From NCBI RefSeq assembly GCF_036346855.1, contig NZ_CP107841.1:5150001-5214000 (forward strand): a stretch of DNA of 64,000 nucleotides. The letters are read 5' to 3'. This DNA comes from Streptomyces europaeiscabiei. Its GTDB lineage: Bacteria; Actinomycetota; Actinomycetes; Streptomycetales; Streptomycetaceae. Of this stretch, positions 25,039 through 34,139 are shown in pieces. The position numbers were made by a program, and so were the translations under genes. Position 1 is the stretch's first letter; every line of letters starts with the position of its first letter. Below the pieces are notes generated by a model that saw only the letters and a list, made by a program, of their open reading frames with translations, did not search any database and was not told the origin of the DNA.

Positions 25039-27162
25039 TTGAGCCGGTTGAGGCCGTTGCTGTTGCTGTTGTTCGCCACCGTCGGAGCGCTGCTCGCCGG
25101 TGCCGTGCCCGTCTCCGCGCACGCCGCGCTGACCGGCAGCGACCCGCAGCAGGGGTCGGTGGTCCAGGAGGCACCGGGCCAGGTGTCGCTCACCTTCTCC
25201 GAGAAGGTCGCGATGTCCGACGGCGCGGTGCGCGTGTACGACCCCAAGGGCAAGGAGGCCGACACCGGCGAGGTCACCGACCTGGGCGGCAACAGCTACG
25301 CGGTGGAGCTGCACTCGGGCCTGCCCGACGGCACGTTCACCGTCACCTACCAGGTCGTCTCGGCGGACAGCCACCCTGTCTCCGGCGCCTTCACCTTCTC
25401 CGTGGGGGCGCCCTCCAAGACGACGGTCGCGGTACCCGAGCAGGAGGTCGGCGGCGGGGTCGTCGGCGGCCTCTACGGGTTCGCGCGCTACCTGTCGTAC
25501 GCCGGTTTCATCCTGCTGGTCGGCGGCGCGGCCTTCGTGCTGGCCTGCTGGCAGCGCGGTGCCGGGGTACGGCCCGTGCAGCGGCTCGTGGTCTCCGGCT
25601 GGCTCGCGCTGACCACCGCCACCCTTGCGATGCTGCTCCTGCGCGGCTCCTACACCGGCTCCGGCAAGCTCGGCGACGTATTCGACCTCGACCTCCTGGG
25701 CCAGGTCCTGCAGACGAAGACGGGCGCCGCCCTCGTCTCCCGCCTGCTGCTGCTCGCCGCGGCGGCACTGTTCATCGCGGTCCTGTTCGGGGCGTACGCA
25801 CGACGGGACGAGGAGGCCGAGGACGACGGAGAGGCCGTGGAGGTTCCTCGGGCTCGTTCGGGCCCTTCCGGGGACACCGACACCGAAAGGGATTCAGAAG
25901 GGGACTTGGAGGAGGACTCGAAGGACGGCTCGAACAAGGGCTCCGAAGAGGACTCAGAAGAGGACTCCGGGGACGAAGAGGCCGACGACGAGTCCCTCCG
26001 GCGGGACCTCACCTTCGGGCTGGCCATCGGCGGGGGCGTGGTCTCCGCCGGTCTCGCCGCGAGCTGGGCGATGGCCGAGCACGCCTCTACCGGCATCCAG
26101 ACGGGCATCTCGATGCCCCTCGACATCCTGCACCTGCTGGCGGTCGCCGCCTGGCTGGGCGGCCTGGCGACCCTGCTCGTGGCACTGTTCCGGGCCCCTG
26201 TGGACGCACAGATCGAGACCGAGGCCGTACGACGGTTCTCGCGGGTCGCGTTCGGCAGCGTGCTCGTCCTGACCGCGACCGGGATCTACCAGTCGTGGCG
26301 CCAGGTCGGCACGTGGTCCGCGCTGACCGGCACCTCGTACGGGCAGCTGCTCCTGGTGAAAGTCGGCCTGGTCGCCGTACTCGTCGGGATCGCGTGGATC
26401 TCCCGCCGGTGGACCGCGCAACTGGCGGAAGCACCGGCCGTGGCGGAAGCGGAAGCCGCAGTGGAAGCGGAAGCCGCAGTGGAAGCGGAAGCCGCGGTGG
26501 AGAAGGAGCCGGCGGCCACGCACGCCACCGGTGGCTCCGCGCGGGGCGCGGGCGGAGGTTCCGAGAAGGTCACCGGCGAGGGTTCCGAGCGAGCCGCTCA
26601 GCTCGCCCGGCAGCAGGCGGCGGTGGCAAGCGCGCGTGAGCAGCGGATACGGAACGCCGATCCGGGCCGAACGGGTCTGCGCCGGTCGGTGCTGGCGGAG
26701 GCCGGCGTCGCGGTCGTACTGCTCGCCGTCACGACGGTGCTGACCGCCACCGAACCGGGACGCACGGTGGAGGAGGCCAAGGCGGCCAACGCTGCCGTGA
26801 CGCAGGAGGACGAGACGTCAGGGGCGTTGGCGCTGGACATGTCGTTCGACACGGGAGGCAAGAACGGCAAGGGCGTGGCCCGGCTGCAGATCGACCCCGC
26901 GCGCGTGGGCGCCAACGAGATGCACGTCTACGTCCAGCGCCCCGACGGCAAGCCCTTCGACATCCCCGAGGTGAAGGTCGCCTTCACCCTGGAGGCCAAG
27001 GAGATCGGCCCCCTGCCCGTGGTCCCCGACCGCGTCACCACCGGTCACTGGACGGCGAACGGCGTGCAGATCCCCATGGCCGGCAACTGGAAGATCGAGA
27101 TCACCGTACGGACATCTGAGATCGACCAGGTGACCGTCAGCAAGAACGCGAAGATCGGCTGA
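25039..27162 (+). CDS. CopC-CopD fusion protein with extra C-terminal domain
   Basis: 707 aa. The TTG at 25039 is chosen because GGGAGG lies 8 nt upstream. The signal peptide ends ...VPVSA, leaving His at the mature N-terminus (HAALTGSDP), the CopC Cu(II) ligand; SADSHPVSG supplies another His. CopC spans about 28-125 and the CopD membrane domain about 150-470 with 8-9 helices. The domain is interrupted at about 262-325 by a very acidic low-complexity loop and later by EAEAAVEAEAAV repeats. After a last helix near 560-580, a periplasmic C-terminal beta domain resembles YtkA. A copper uptake or supply role is inferred from the family. Confidence 0.9.
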   Translation: MSRLRPLLLLLFATVGALLAGAVPVSAHAALTGSDPQQGSVVQEAPGQVSLTFSEKVAMSDGAVRVYDPKGKEADTGEVTDLGGNSYAVELHSGLPDGTFTVTYQVVSADSHPVSGAFTFSVGAPSKTTVAVPEQEVGGGVVGGLYGFARYLSYAGFILLVGGAAFVLACWQRGAGVRPVQRLVVSGWLALTTATLAMLLLRGSYTGSGKLGDVFDLDLLGQVLQTKTGAALVSRLLLLAAAALFIAVLFGAYARRDEEAEDDGEAVEVPRARSGPSGDTDTERDSEGDLEEDSKDGSNKGSEEDSEEDSGDEEADDESLRRDLTFGLAIGGGVVSAGLAASWAMAEHASTGIQTGISMPLDILHLLAVAAWLGGLATLLVALFRAPVDAQIETEAVRRFSRVAFGSVLVLTATGIYQSWRQVGTWSALTGTSYGQLLLVKVGLVAVLVGIAWISRRWTAQLAEAPAVAEAEAAVEAEAAVEAEAAVEKEPAATHATGGSARGAGGGSEKVTGEGSERAAQLARQQAAVASAREQRIRNADPGRTGLRRSVLAEAGVAVVLLAVTTVLTATEPGRTVEEAKAANAAVTQEDETSGALALDMSFDTGGKNGKGVARLQIDPARVGANEMHVYVQRPDGKPFDIPEVKVAFTLEAKEIGPLPVVPDRVTTGHWTANGVQIPMAGNWKIEITVRTSEIDQVTVSKNAKIG

Positions 27163-27170
27163 AACACATC

Positions 27171-28586
27171 ATGGCTGACCAGGACCTTGTCGACGGCGAC
27201 TCCGCCACCCCTGAAGGGACGCGGGGCGGCGCTGAACCCACGACTGCCGCCGCGCGGGGGCGAGCGACCACGAACGACGCGCAGTCGCCGTCCGGCCCTT
27301 CGGAGTCGCGGCAGGAGAGCAATATCCCACCCCCCGGTGGAACGATCTCGCGTCGCCTCCTGCTGGGCACCGCCGGCGCAACCGGCCTCGCGCTGGGCGC
27401 GGTAGGCGGCGCCGCCGGATACGCGGCCGGATCCTCCTCATCCTCCTCCTCGACCGAGAAGGTCGCCCCTCTGTCCTCCCTCGGCGCCGGGGAGGTGATG
27501 TTTCACGTGAAACATCAGCCGGGGATCATCACCCCCCTCCAGGCACGCGGCCACCTCGTCGCGTTCGACCTGGCCGCCGGAGCCGGGCACAAGGAGGCCG
27601 CCGCTCTGCTGCGCCGCTGGTCGGAGACGGCCCGGCGGCTGATGGCGGGCGAGGCCGCGGCCCAGGACGACACCGGTATCGCCCGTGACGCGGGACCGTC
27701 GTCGTTGACGGTCACCTTCGGTTTCGGGCACAGCTTCTTCGCCCGTACCGGCCTGGAGAAGCAGCGCCCGGAATCCCTGGACCCGCTGCCCGACTTCTCC
27801 TCGGACCAGCTCGACAGAACGCGGAGCAACGGCGATCTGTGGGTGCAGATCGGGGCCGACGACGCACTCGTCGCCTTCCACGCCCTGCGCGCGATCCAGA
27901 AGGACGCAGGCAGGGCGGCCCGGGTGCGGTGGCAGATGAACGGCTTCAACCGTTCGCCGGGTGCCACGGCCCACCCCATGACGGCCCGCAACCTGATGGG
28001 GCAGATCGACGGCACCCGCAACCCGAAGCCGACCGAGTCCGACTTCGACGAGCGGATCTTCGTGCCTTCCTCGGGTGGCTCGGACCCGGCATGGATGGCG
28101 AACGGCTCGTATGCCGTCGTACGCCGTATCCGCATGCTCCTCGACGACTGGGAGCACCTCTCGGTCAAGGAGCAGGAGGACGTCATCGGGCGCCGGAAGT
28201 CCGACGGCGCGCCGCTGAGCGGGGGCACGAAGGCGATCGAGACGACCGCGATGGACCTGGAGAAAACCGACGCCCAGGGCAATCTCCTCGTCCCGATCAA
28301 CGCGCACGCCCGTATCACCCGGCCCGACCAGAACGGCGGCGCGGCCATGCTCCGTCGCCCGTTCTCCTTCCACGACGGTATCGACGCGAAGGGTGTCCCC
28401 GACGCCGGTCTCCTCTTCGTCTGCTGGCAGGCCGACCCTCTCCGCGGTTTCGTCACCGTGCAACGCAAACTCGACCGCGGCGACGCCCTGTCGAAGTTCA
28501 TCCGCCACGAGTCGAGCGGCCTCTTCGCGGTGCCGGGAGGCGCGGCGGAGGGGGAGTACGTGGGGCAGGGGTTGTTGGAGAGTTAG
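27171..28586 (+). CDS. Tat-exported Dyp-type heme peroxidase (DtpA/EfeB-like)
   Basis: 471 aa, ATG at 27171, eight nt after the copCD stop. A long N-terminal tail precedes a twin-arginine signal (ISRRLLLGTAGATGLALGAV). The Dyp motif MGQIDG (about 275-280) holds the distal Asp, and HARITRPDQNGG and RRPFSF are conserved parts of the heme pocket. A homologous peroxidase in Streptomyces lividans, exported by Tat, works with a radical copper oxidase in copper-dependent morphogenesis; a similar role is inferred. A perfect parS site is embedded in the coding sequence at 27499-27514 and is read as MFHVKH. Confidence 0.92.
   Translation: MADQDLVDGDSATPEGTRGGAEPTTAAARGRATTNDAQSPSGPSESRQESNIPPPGGTISRRLLLGTAGATGLALGAVGGAAGYAAGSSSSSSSTEKVAPLSSLGAGEVMFHVKHQPGIITPLQARGHLVAFDLAAGAGHKEAAALLRRWSETARRLMAGEAAAQDDTGIARDAGPSSLTVTFGFGHSFFARTGLEKQRPESLDPLPDFSSDQLDRTRSNGDLWVQIGADDALVAFHALRAIQKDAGRAARVRWQMNGFNRSPGATAHPMTARNLMGQIDGTRNPKPTESDFDERIFVPSSGGSDPAWMANGSYAVVRRIRMLLDDWEHLSVKEQEDVIGRRKSDGAPLSGGTKAIETTAMDLEKTDAQGNLLVPINAHARITRPDQNGGAAMLRRPFSFHDGIDAKGVPDAGLLFVCWQADPLRGFVTVQRKLDRGDALSKFIRHESSGLFAVPGGAAEGEYVGQGLLES
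27499..27514. other. parS site (ParB binding), inside the Dyp peroxidase gene
   Basis: TGTTTCACGTGAAACA, a perfect 16-bp palindrome identical to the chromosomal parS consensus. Streptomyces carries many parS copies around oriC. This one lies within a coding region. Confidence 0.9.
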
Positions 28587-28793
28587 CCGACTGGAGGGTT
28601 GGCCGATTGGAGGGTTGCCCCGTGGGAGGAGGCTGGGTCACCCTCCGATCGCCCCGACCGGCCCGGCCCTGGCCCGCCGCGTCCCGACGTCTCCGGGAGG
28701 CGTGCGGGCGCCCACAGAGCCGTACGTCGCTCTCCGGGGTGGTGGGGGCAAGATAGTGCGCCGGGGCCCCGCAAGGCCCATTAGGGTGAGTCC

Positions 28794-29729
28794 ATGCCAG
28801 CCAGCTACGTGTACCTCGGCCCCGAGGGCACCTTCACCGAGGTCGCCCTGCGCACGCTGCCGGAGTCCGCGACCCGCGAGCTCGTCCCGATGGTGTCCGT
28901 CCCCGCCGCGCTCGACGCCGTCCGCAACGGCGAGGCCGAGGCCGCGTTCGTCCCGATCGAGAACTCCGTGGAGGGCGGGATCACGACCACGCTCGACGAG
29001 CTGGTCGCCGGCGCCCCGCTGATGATCTACCGCGAGGTGCTCCTCTCGATCACCTTCGCGCTGCTGGTCAGGCCGGGTACCAAGCTCTCGGAGATCAAGA
29101 CGGTCACCGCGCACCCGGCCGCCCAGCCGCAGGTCCGCAACTGGATGAAGGCCAACCTCTCGCCCGACGTCGTCTGGGAGTCCGCCGCCTCGAACGCCGA
29201 CGGCGCCCGTCTCGTCCAGGAGGGCCGCTACGACGCCGCCTTCGCCGGTGAGTTCGCGGCCTCGCGGTACGGCCTGGAGGCACTGCAGACCGAGATCCAC
29301 GACGCGGAGAACGCCCAGACCCGGTTCGTCCTGGTCGGCCGCCCCGCCCGGCCCGCTGCCCCGACGGGCTCCGACAAGACCTCCGTCGTCATCTGGCAGC
29401 GCGACGACCACCCCGGCGGACTGCGCGACCTGCTCGGCGAGTTCGCCGTCCGTGGCGTCAACCTCATGCTGCTGCAGTCCCGCCCGACCGGCGAGGGCAT
29501 CGGCAACTACTGCTTCGCCATCGATGCCGAGGGCCATATCTCCGACCGCCGGGTGGCCGAGGCGCTGATGGGCCTCAAACGGATCTGCCTCCAGGTCCGC
29601 TTCCTCGGTTCGTACCCGCGTGCGGATGCAGCCACCGCGAAGATCCGGCCCACTCTGCCGGGCACCTCCGACGCCGAGTTCGTGGCCGCGGCGGACTGGG
29701 TGGCGCGCTGCCAGGACGGCCGCTTCTAG
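28794..29729 (+). CDS. pheA: Prephenate dehydratase
   Basis: 311 aa, ATG at 28794. It converts prephenate to phenylpyruvate in phenylalanine synthesis. The catalytic domain (residues 1-185) has YLGPEGTFTE, PIENSVEGG and the TRF motif in NAQTRFVLVG. The regulatory ACT domain follows (about 195-290), with GVNLMLLQSRPTG, where the usual ESRP reads QSRP. The enzyme is monofunctional, without chorismate mutase, as is usual in actinobacteria. The length is normal. Phenylalanine feedback through the ACT domain is expected. Confidence 0.95.
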   Translation: MPASYVYLGPEGTFTEVALRTLPESATRELVPMVSVPAALDAVRNGEAEAAFVPIENSVEGGITTTLDELVAGAPLMIYREVLLSITFALLVRPGTKLSEIKTVTAHPAAQPQVRNWMKANLSPDVVWESAASNADGARLVQEGRYDAAFAGEFAASRYGLEALQTEIHDAENAQTRFVLVGRPARPAAPTGSDKTSVVIWQRDDHPGGLRDLLGEFAVRGVNLMLLQSRPTGEGIGNYCFAIDAEGHISDRRVAEALMGLKRICLQVRFLGSYPRADAATAKIRPTLPGTSDAEFVAAADWVARCQDGRF

Positions 29730-29786
29730 GAAGCCTGTCCCAGGACGGCCGCTTCCAGGAAGCCGGTTCCAGGGAGCACGTCCCAG

Positions 29787-29812
29787 GAAGTCGACTCCAC
29801 GGAGTCGACTTC
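29787..29812. repeat. 26-bp palindrome after pheA
   Basis: The arms GAAGTCGACTCC and GGAGTCGACTTC are perfect over 12 bp with a 2-nt centre. There is no T-tract, so it may be a protein site or a weak terminator. Its AAGTCGAC core recurs three more times in the following 270 bp. Confidence 0.7.
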
Positions 29813-29849
29813 GGGCCCGCCTGCCGCTGGTCCTACCTGCTTATTTTCT

Positions 29850-30171
29850 TTGTCCACAGAAGTTATCCACAGGGCGGCTTCTCGACCTGGGGACAAGTCG
29901 ACAACACATCGCCACGTAGTCGACAAATCCCCTTCACGGGCTCCATTGCGTCCACAACCCCGTAGGTCACCCTTCGTCCACGCGTCCCCTCCCGTCAATC
30001 CTTTAGAGCTACCCATTTACCCGCGAATCCACTCGAAAGTGGGCGTGAAGGTGGTTTGAGTCGGGAATCCTCAAGTCGACGGCCCGCCATCCCAATGATC
30101 TTTCCCTCGATCCACAGATCTTTCGCACAGCCTGTGGATAACTCTGCTGCGCTGTGGACTTCTGTGGACAG
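29850..30171. other. Cluster of DnaA boxes between pheA and serS
   Basis: At least five close matches to the Streptomyces DnaA box (TTGTCCACA) and two weaker ones lie in 322 bp: TTGTCCACA 29850-29858, TTATCCACA 29863-29871, GCGTCCACA 29948-29956, CGATCCACA 30108-30116, and on the minus strand 30133-30141 (TTATCCACA), 30153-30161 (AAGTCCACA) and 30163-30171 (CTGTCCACA). AAGTCGAC-type motifs are interspersed (29895, 29917, 30073). The region is AT-richer than its surroundings. No dnaA or dnaN is adjacent, so it is not the standard oriC. Confidence 0.8.
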
Positions 30172-30407
30172 TCGATCCCCAAGTCCCTTACGGCACAAGG
30201 AAGTCGAGTCAACCAGGCACCACGCCCGCACCTCCTTTCGGGGGGGTGGACCCCAATTCATTGACTTCTACCGGCACCCGCACACACCCTTCGCCACCCT
30301 TCACCCCTTCCGGGCGTCGAGGTCGAAATTTGGGTTAAATCGGCACATAAGTGGCGGGGAGTGAATTCGAGTCGTGGGCCGGAACCACGCACCGGTAGCC
30401 TTGGGGG

Positions 30408-31685
30408 GTGATTGACCTTCGCCTGCTCCGTGAGGACCCCGACCGTGTGCGCGCGTCCCAGCGCGCCCGTGGAGAGGACGTCGCGCTCGTCGACTCCCTC
30501 CTGTCCGCCGACGAGCGGCGCAGGTCCTCCGGCGTCCGCTTCGACGAGCTCCGCGCCGAGCAGAAATCGCTCGGCAGGCTGATCCCCAAGGCATCCGCCG
30601 ACGAGAAGGCCGAACTGCTCAAGCGCGCGGAACAGCTCAAGGCCGACGTCAAGGCCGCCGAAGCCGAGCGCGACACGGCCGCCACCGAGACCCAGGAACT
30701 CCTCCTCCAGCTCGGCAACCTCGTCCACCCCGACGTCCCCGTCGGCGGCGAGGAGGACTTCGTCACGCTGGAGACGCACGGCGAGATCCGCGACTTCACA
30801 GCCGAAGGCTTCGAGCCGAAAGACCACCTGGAGCTCGGCACGATCCTCGGTGCCATCGACACCGAGCGCGGCGCCAAGGTCTCCGGCTCGCGCTTCTACT
30901 TCCTGACGGGCGTCGGCGCCCTCCTCGAACTCGCCCTGGTCAACGCGGCGATCGCCCAGGCCACCGCGGCCGGCTTCACCCCGATGCTGACCCCGGCGCT
31001 GGTCCGCCCGCAGTCGATGGCCGGCACGGGCTTCCTCGGCCAGGCCGCCCAGGACGTCTACCACCTCGACAAGGACGACCTGTACCTGGTCGGCACCTCC
31101 GAGGTCGCGCTCGCGGCGTACCACATGGACGAGATCATCGACGCCGACCGCCTCCCCCTGCGCTACGCGGGCTTCTCCCCCTGCTTCCGCCGCGAGGCCG
31201 GTTCACACGGCAAGGACACCCGGGGCATCTTCCGCGTCCACCAGTTCGACAAGGTCGAGATGTTCTCGTACGTCGCGCCGGAGGACTCCCAGGCCGAGCA
31301 CCAGCGTCTGCTGGACTGGGAGAAGCAGTGGCTGACGTCGCTCGAACTGCCCTTCCGTGTCATCGACGTCGCCTCCGCCGACCTCGGTTCCTCTGCCTCG
31401 CGCAAGTTCGACTGCGAGGCGTGGATCCCGACCCAGGGCAAGTACCGCGAGCTGACCTCGACCTCCGACTGCACGGAGTTCCAGTCGCGCCGTCTACAGA
31501 TCCGTGTCCGTGACGGCAAGCAGGTCAAGCCTCTGGCCACGCTCAACGGCACACTCTGCGCCGTCCCGCGCACGATCGTGGCGATCCTGGAGAACCACCA
31601 GCAGGCCGACGGCTCCGTCCGCGTCCCCGAGGTCCTGCGCCCCTACCTGGGCGGCCGCGAGGTGTTGGAGCCGGTAGCCAAGTGA
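30408..31685 (+). CDS. serS: Seryl-tRNA synthetase
   Basis: 425 aa, GTG at 30408 directly after a G-run, with no normal ribosome-site spacing; translation from a very short leader is possible. It charges tRNA-Ser. The N-terminal coiled-coil tRNA-binding arm (about 1-105) contains [20 protein letters not shown]. The class II core has motif 2 ([17 protein letters not shown]) and motif 3 ([19 protein letters not shown]). The length is standard. The stop overlaps the HAD gene start (GTGA). A tRNA-Ser gene lies 1.5 kb downstream. Confidence 0.96.
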   Translation: MIDLRLLREDPDRVRASQRARGEDVALVDSLLSADERRRSSGVRFDELRAEQKSLGRLIPKASADEKAELLKRAEQLKADVKAAEAERDTAATETQELLLQLGNLVHPDVPVGGEEDFVTLETHGEIRDFTAEGFEPKDHLELGTILGAIDTERGAKVSGSRFYFLTGVGALLELALVNAAIAQATAAGFTPMLTPALVRPQSMAGTGFLGQAAQDVYHLDKDDLYLVGTSEVALAAYHMDEIIDADRLPLRYAGFSPCFRREAGSHGKDTRGIFRVHQFDKVEMFSYVAPEDSQAEHQRLLDWEKQWLTSLELPFRVIDVASADLGSSASRKFDCEAWIPTQGKYRELTSTSDCTEFQSRRLQIRVRDGKQVKPLATLNGTLCAVPRTIVAILENHQQADGSVRVPEVLRPYLGGREVLEPVAK

Positions 31686-32572
31686 GCGAAGCGGCTGCCC
31701 CCGGGGGCTCCTCGGACTCCGGGAAGACCACGGCGTCCGAGGCGTCCGAGGTTTCCGAACCGTCCGTGCAGCCCTCGGGCTTCCCGTACAAACTGATCGC
31801 GACCGATCTCGACGGAACGCTCCTGAGCTCCGACGGCTCTGTCTCTCCACGCACCCGTGAGGCGCTCGCCGCAGCCACCGCGGCGGGCGCCACCCACATC
31901 GTCGTCACCGGCCGGGCCGTCCCCTGGACCCGCCACATCCTCGACGACCTCGGCTACCGGGGACTGGCCGTCTGTGGCCAGGGCGCCCAGGTCTACGACG
32001 CCGAAGAGCACCGGCTGCTCACGGCCGTCACCCTGGACCGACAGCTCGCCGCCGTGGCCCTCGCCAAGATCGAGGCGGAGGTCGGACCCCTGCACCTGGC
32101 CGCCAGCCAGGCGGGTCTGGAGGGCGAAATTCTGGTCGGCGCCGGCTACTCCCTGCACGGCACGCTGCCCACCACTCCGCTCACAGACGTGTCCGACCTC
32201 TGGGCAGCTCCGCTGAACAAGATCTACATACAGCACCCCACACTGACCTCCGACGAGCTCGCCGAAGCCTCCCGCCAGGCCGCCGGCGGCTTCGTCACGG
32301 TCGCCATGGCCGGCGAGGGCATCGTCGAGCTCCTTCCTCTCGGCCTCACCAAGGCCACCGGTCTCTCCCTTGCCGCCCGCCGCCTCGGCGCGAAGCGCAC
32401 CGACACCATCGCCTTCGGCGACATGCCCAACGACATCCCGATGTTCACCTGGTCCGCCCACGGCGTAGCCATGGCCAACGCCCACGCCGACCTCAAGGCC
32501 ATCGCCGACGAAGTGACCTCCTCCAACCAGGACGACGGCATCGCCGAGGTACTGGAACGCCTGCTGAGCTAG
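31682..32572 (+). CDS. HAD-superfamily phosphatase (Cof-type)
   Basis: 296 aa, GTG at 31682 overlapping the serS stop, so translationally coupled. HAD motif I is [15 protein letters not shown] (Asp nucleophile), motif [11 protein letters not shown], motif III the Lys in [10 protein letters not shown] and motif [14 protein letters not shown]. The C2-type cap lies between. Such enzymes act on sugar phosphates, FMN or similar small phosphates, and the substrate cannot be told from sequence. A paralogue with the same layout lies at 44119. The first 35 residues are a Ser/Glu/Pro-rich tail. Confidence 0.9.
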   Translation: MSEAAAPGGSSDSGKTTASEASEVSEPSVQPSGFPYKLIATDLDGTLLSSDGSVSPRTREALAAATAAGATHIVVTGRAVPWTRHILDDLGYRGLAVCGQGAQVYDAEEHRLLTAVTLDRQLAAVALAKIEAEVGPLHLAASQAGLEGEILVGAGYSLHGTLPTTPLTDVSDLWAAPLNKIYIQHPTLTSDELAEASRQAAGGFVTVAMAGEGIVELLPLGLTKATGLSLAARRLGAKRTDTIAFGDMPNDIPMFTWSAHGVAMANAHADLKAIADEVTSSNQDDGIAEVLERLLS

Positions 32573-33203
32573 AAGCCGGCGGCACCGTACGCCCCGGCGA
32601 AGCGACGCCGATGGGGTTGGCCGACGCCAGGGGGTTCGCCCTGCGAACCGCCAGCCTGCCGGGAGTCGGCCGCACTGAGGGCTTCGGTGGTGGTTGAGCC
32701 GTCGACATCGAGCGGCACGATAGCGGGGAGCCGACAACCGAGTGAGCGCGCGGCGGCGGGTGGAGCCGACACCAGCAAGGCACGCGACGGCGGGGGACCC
32801 GACGACAGCAAGGCACGCGGTTGCAGGGGAGCCGACGACTAAGTGTGGGGTAGCGGGGAAGCTGACGTAGCGGTGAAGCTGACGACGCTGAGAGCGCGCA
32901 GTGGTGGATGGGGAAGCGCCACCGAGAGGTGCCGTAGGGGGCGGAACCAACAGCCTGCCTTGCCGCAGGCCCGGCACTCCACCCCGCCTCCCCGGCTGCG
33001 GGCAGTCGTGCCGCCGGGGCGCCACGGGTGGACGCAGGCGGCACCCTGCAAGCGCCGGTGAGCGGAACACCCACCCCGTTCAGCACCAGCACAGACCGCC
33101 GAGCCCCCTCAAGAAGGCCCCCGAGGGGGCACACCCCCGCGAGCCTCCCTCTACGTACCCCCAAGCCCACGACCTGGGCCAAGTCACAGCGACAGCGAAA
33201 CGG
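32573..33203. repeat. Gene-free region with a decayed 33-bp repeat array (about 32690-32890)
   Basis: On the minus strand six or seven units begin GTCGGCTCCCC or GTCAGCTTCCCC, and two well-kept units share GCGTGCCTTGCT, with a period near 33 bp. One minus frame therefore reads repeats such as VVGSPATACLA and VVGSPAVACLA, but no start or ribosome site supports a gene. The remaining sequence up to the tRNA shows nothing that I recognise. Confidence 0.55.
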
Positions 33204-33287
<84 letters not shown>

Positions 33288-33572
33288 GGGTGGGCGGCCC
33301 ACGCGAAGCGATTCGCGCGCTCGAAGCGGCCGCCCCGGGCAGCACCCCCGCTGGGGGGACGGACTCGACGGAGGGGTAACTACTCCGGAACCCGCCATGA
33401 GCTGCCCCGCTGGGAACTCGACGTACTGCACCTGAAGGACAGCATCGCCGGGCTCCTCTCCCAGAACGTGGCACCGGCGCGACCCGGCGACCTGGACATC
33501 AACCACTGTGCCCGGCGGCTGAGTTGCCCGCCACCGAATATCCGTCGCAAGGGCCACGGCCGCGTCGAGCGA

Positions 33573-33995
33573 TCACCGGCGGCGCCACCTGCGGCGTCGC
33601 GCCTTGCTGAAGAACCACCCGGCCGGCGGCTCGTCCGAGCGCCAGGGCTGAGGATCGGGGGCCTGTCGCCGCCAGCGCGCCGCGAGCATCCGGGCCCGCG
33701 CCGACGGTTCGGCCGTCTCGGCGGACCGTATGAAGTCCTCGTCCAGAACGGTGCCGTCCCAGACGCCCTCGCTCGCGCTCCCGGCACCCGCCTCGGCCCG
33801 GACGCCTGGTTCCGACATGGGTCCGGATCCCCCCTTGGCGCCCGGTACTCCACCGGAACCCGCGCCGGGCCCGAGGCCAGCTGTGCCTCCGCCCCCGGCA
33901 CCCGGTGCAGCCGCAGAGCCCGCTCCGTCCCCGACCGTGCCGTCGGTCAGCGCGCCCTGCGCCTCGCCGCCTTCGGGCGACACCTCCGTTGCCAT
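33573..33995 (-). CDS. Small conserved streptomycete protein with basic C-terminus
   Basis: 140 aa, ATG at 33995. The first 70 residues are a Gly/Ala/Pro-rich tail. The conserved part is VWDGTVLDEDFIRSAETAEP, then ARMLAARWRRQAPDPQPW and a strongly basic end (KARRRRWRRR). I recall similar small proteins next to this ABC cluster in other Streptomyces, but no function. The basic end could bind nucleic acid or the membrane surface. No signal peptide is present. Confidence 0.65.
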   Translation of the reverse strand: MATEVSPEGGEAQGALTDGTVGDGAGSAAAPGAGGGGTAGLGPGAGSGGVPGAKGGSGPMSEPGVRAEAGAGSASEGVWDGTVLDEDFIRSAETAEPSARARMLAARWRRQAPDPQPWRSDEPPAGWFFSKARRRRWRRR

Positions 33996-34139
33996 CCCCG
34001 TTCCTCCTGCCTTCTGGCCGCCCCTCCTGGCCGCTTGTGCCCTTCGTTTTCCGCTCGTTCAGTCTGCCGGGACAGGCGTGAAGCCCCTGTCAAGATCAAG
34101 GAAAGGTGAGCCTCCGGGGCCGAGCCCCGGAGGGTTCCG

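Noticed and set aside
29850..30171. The DnaA-box cluster as the chromosomal origin oriC
   Set aside because: The Streptomyces oriC lies between dnaA and dnaN, which are not here, and it has many more boxes.
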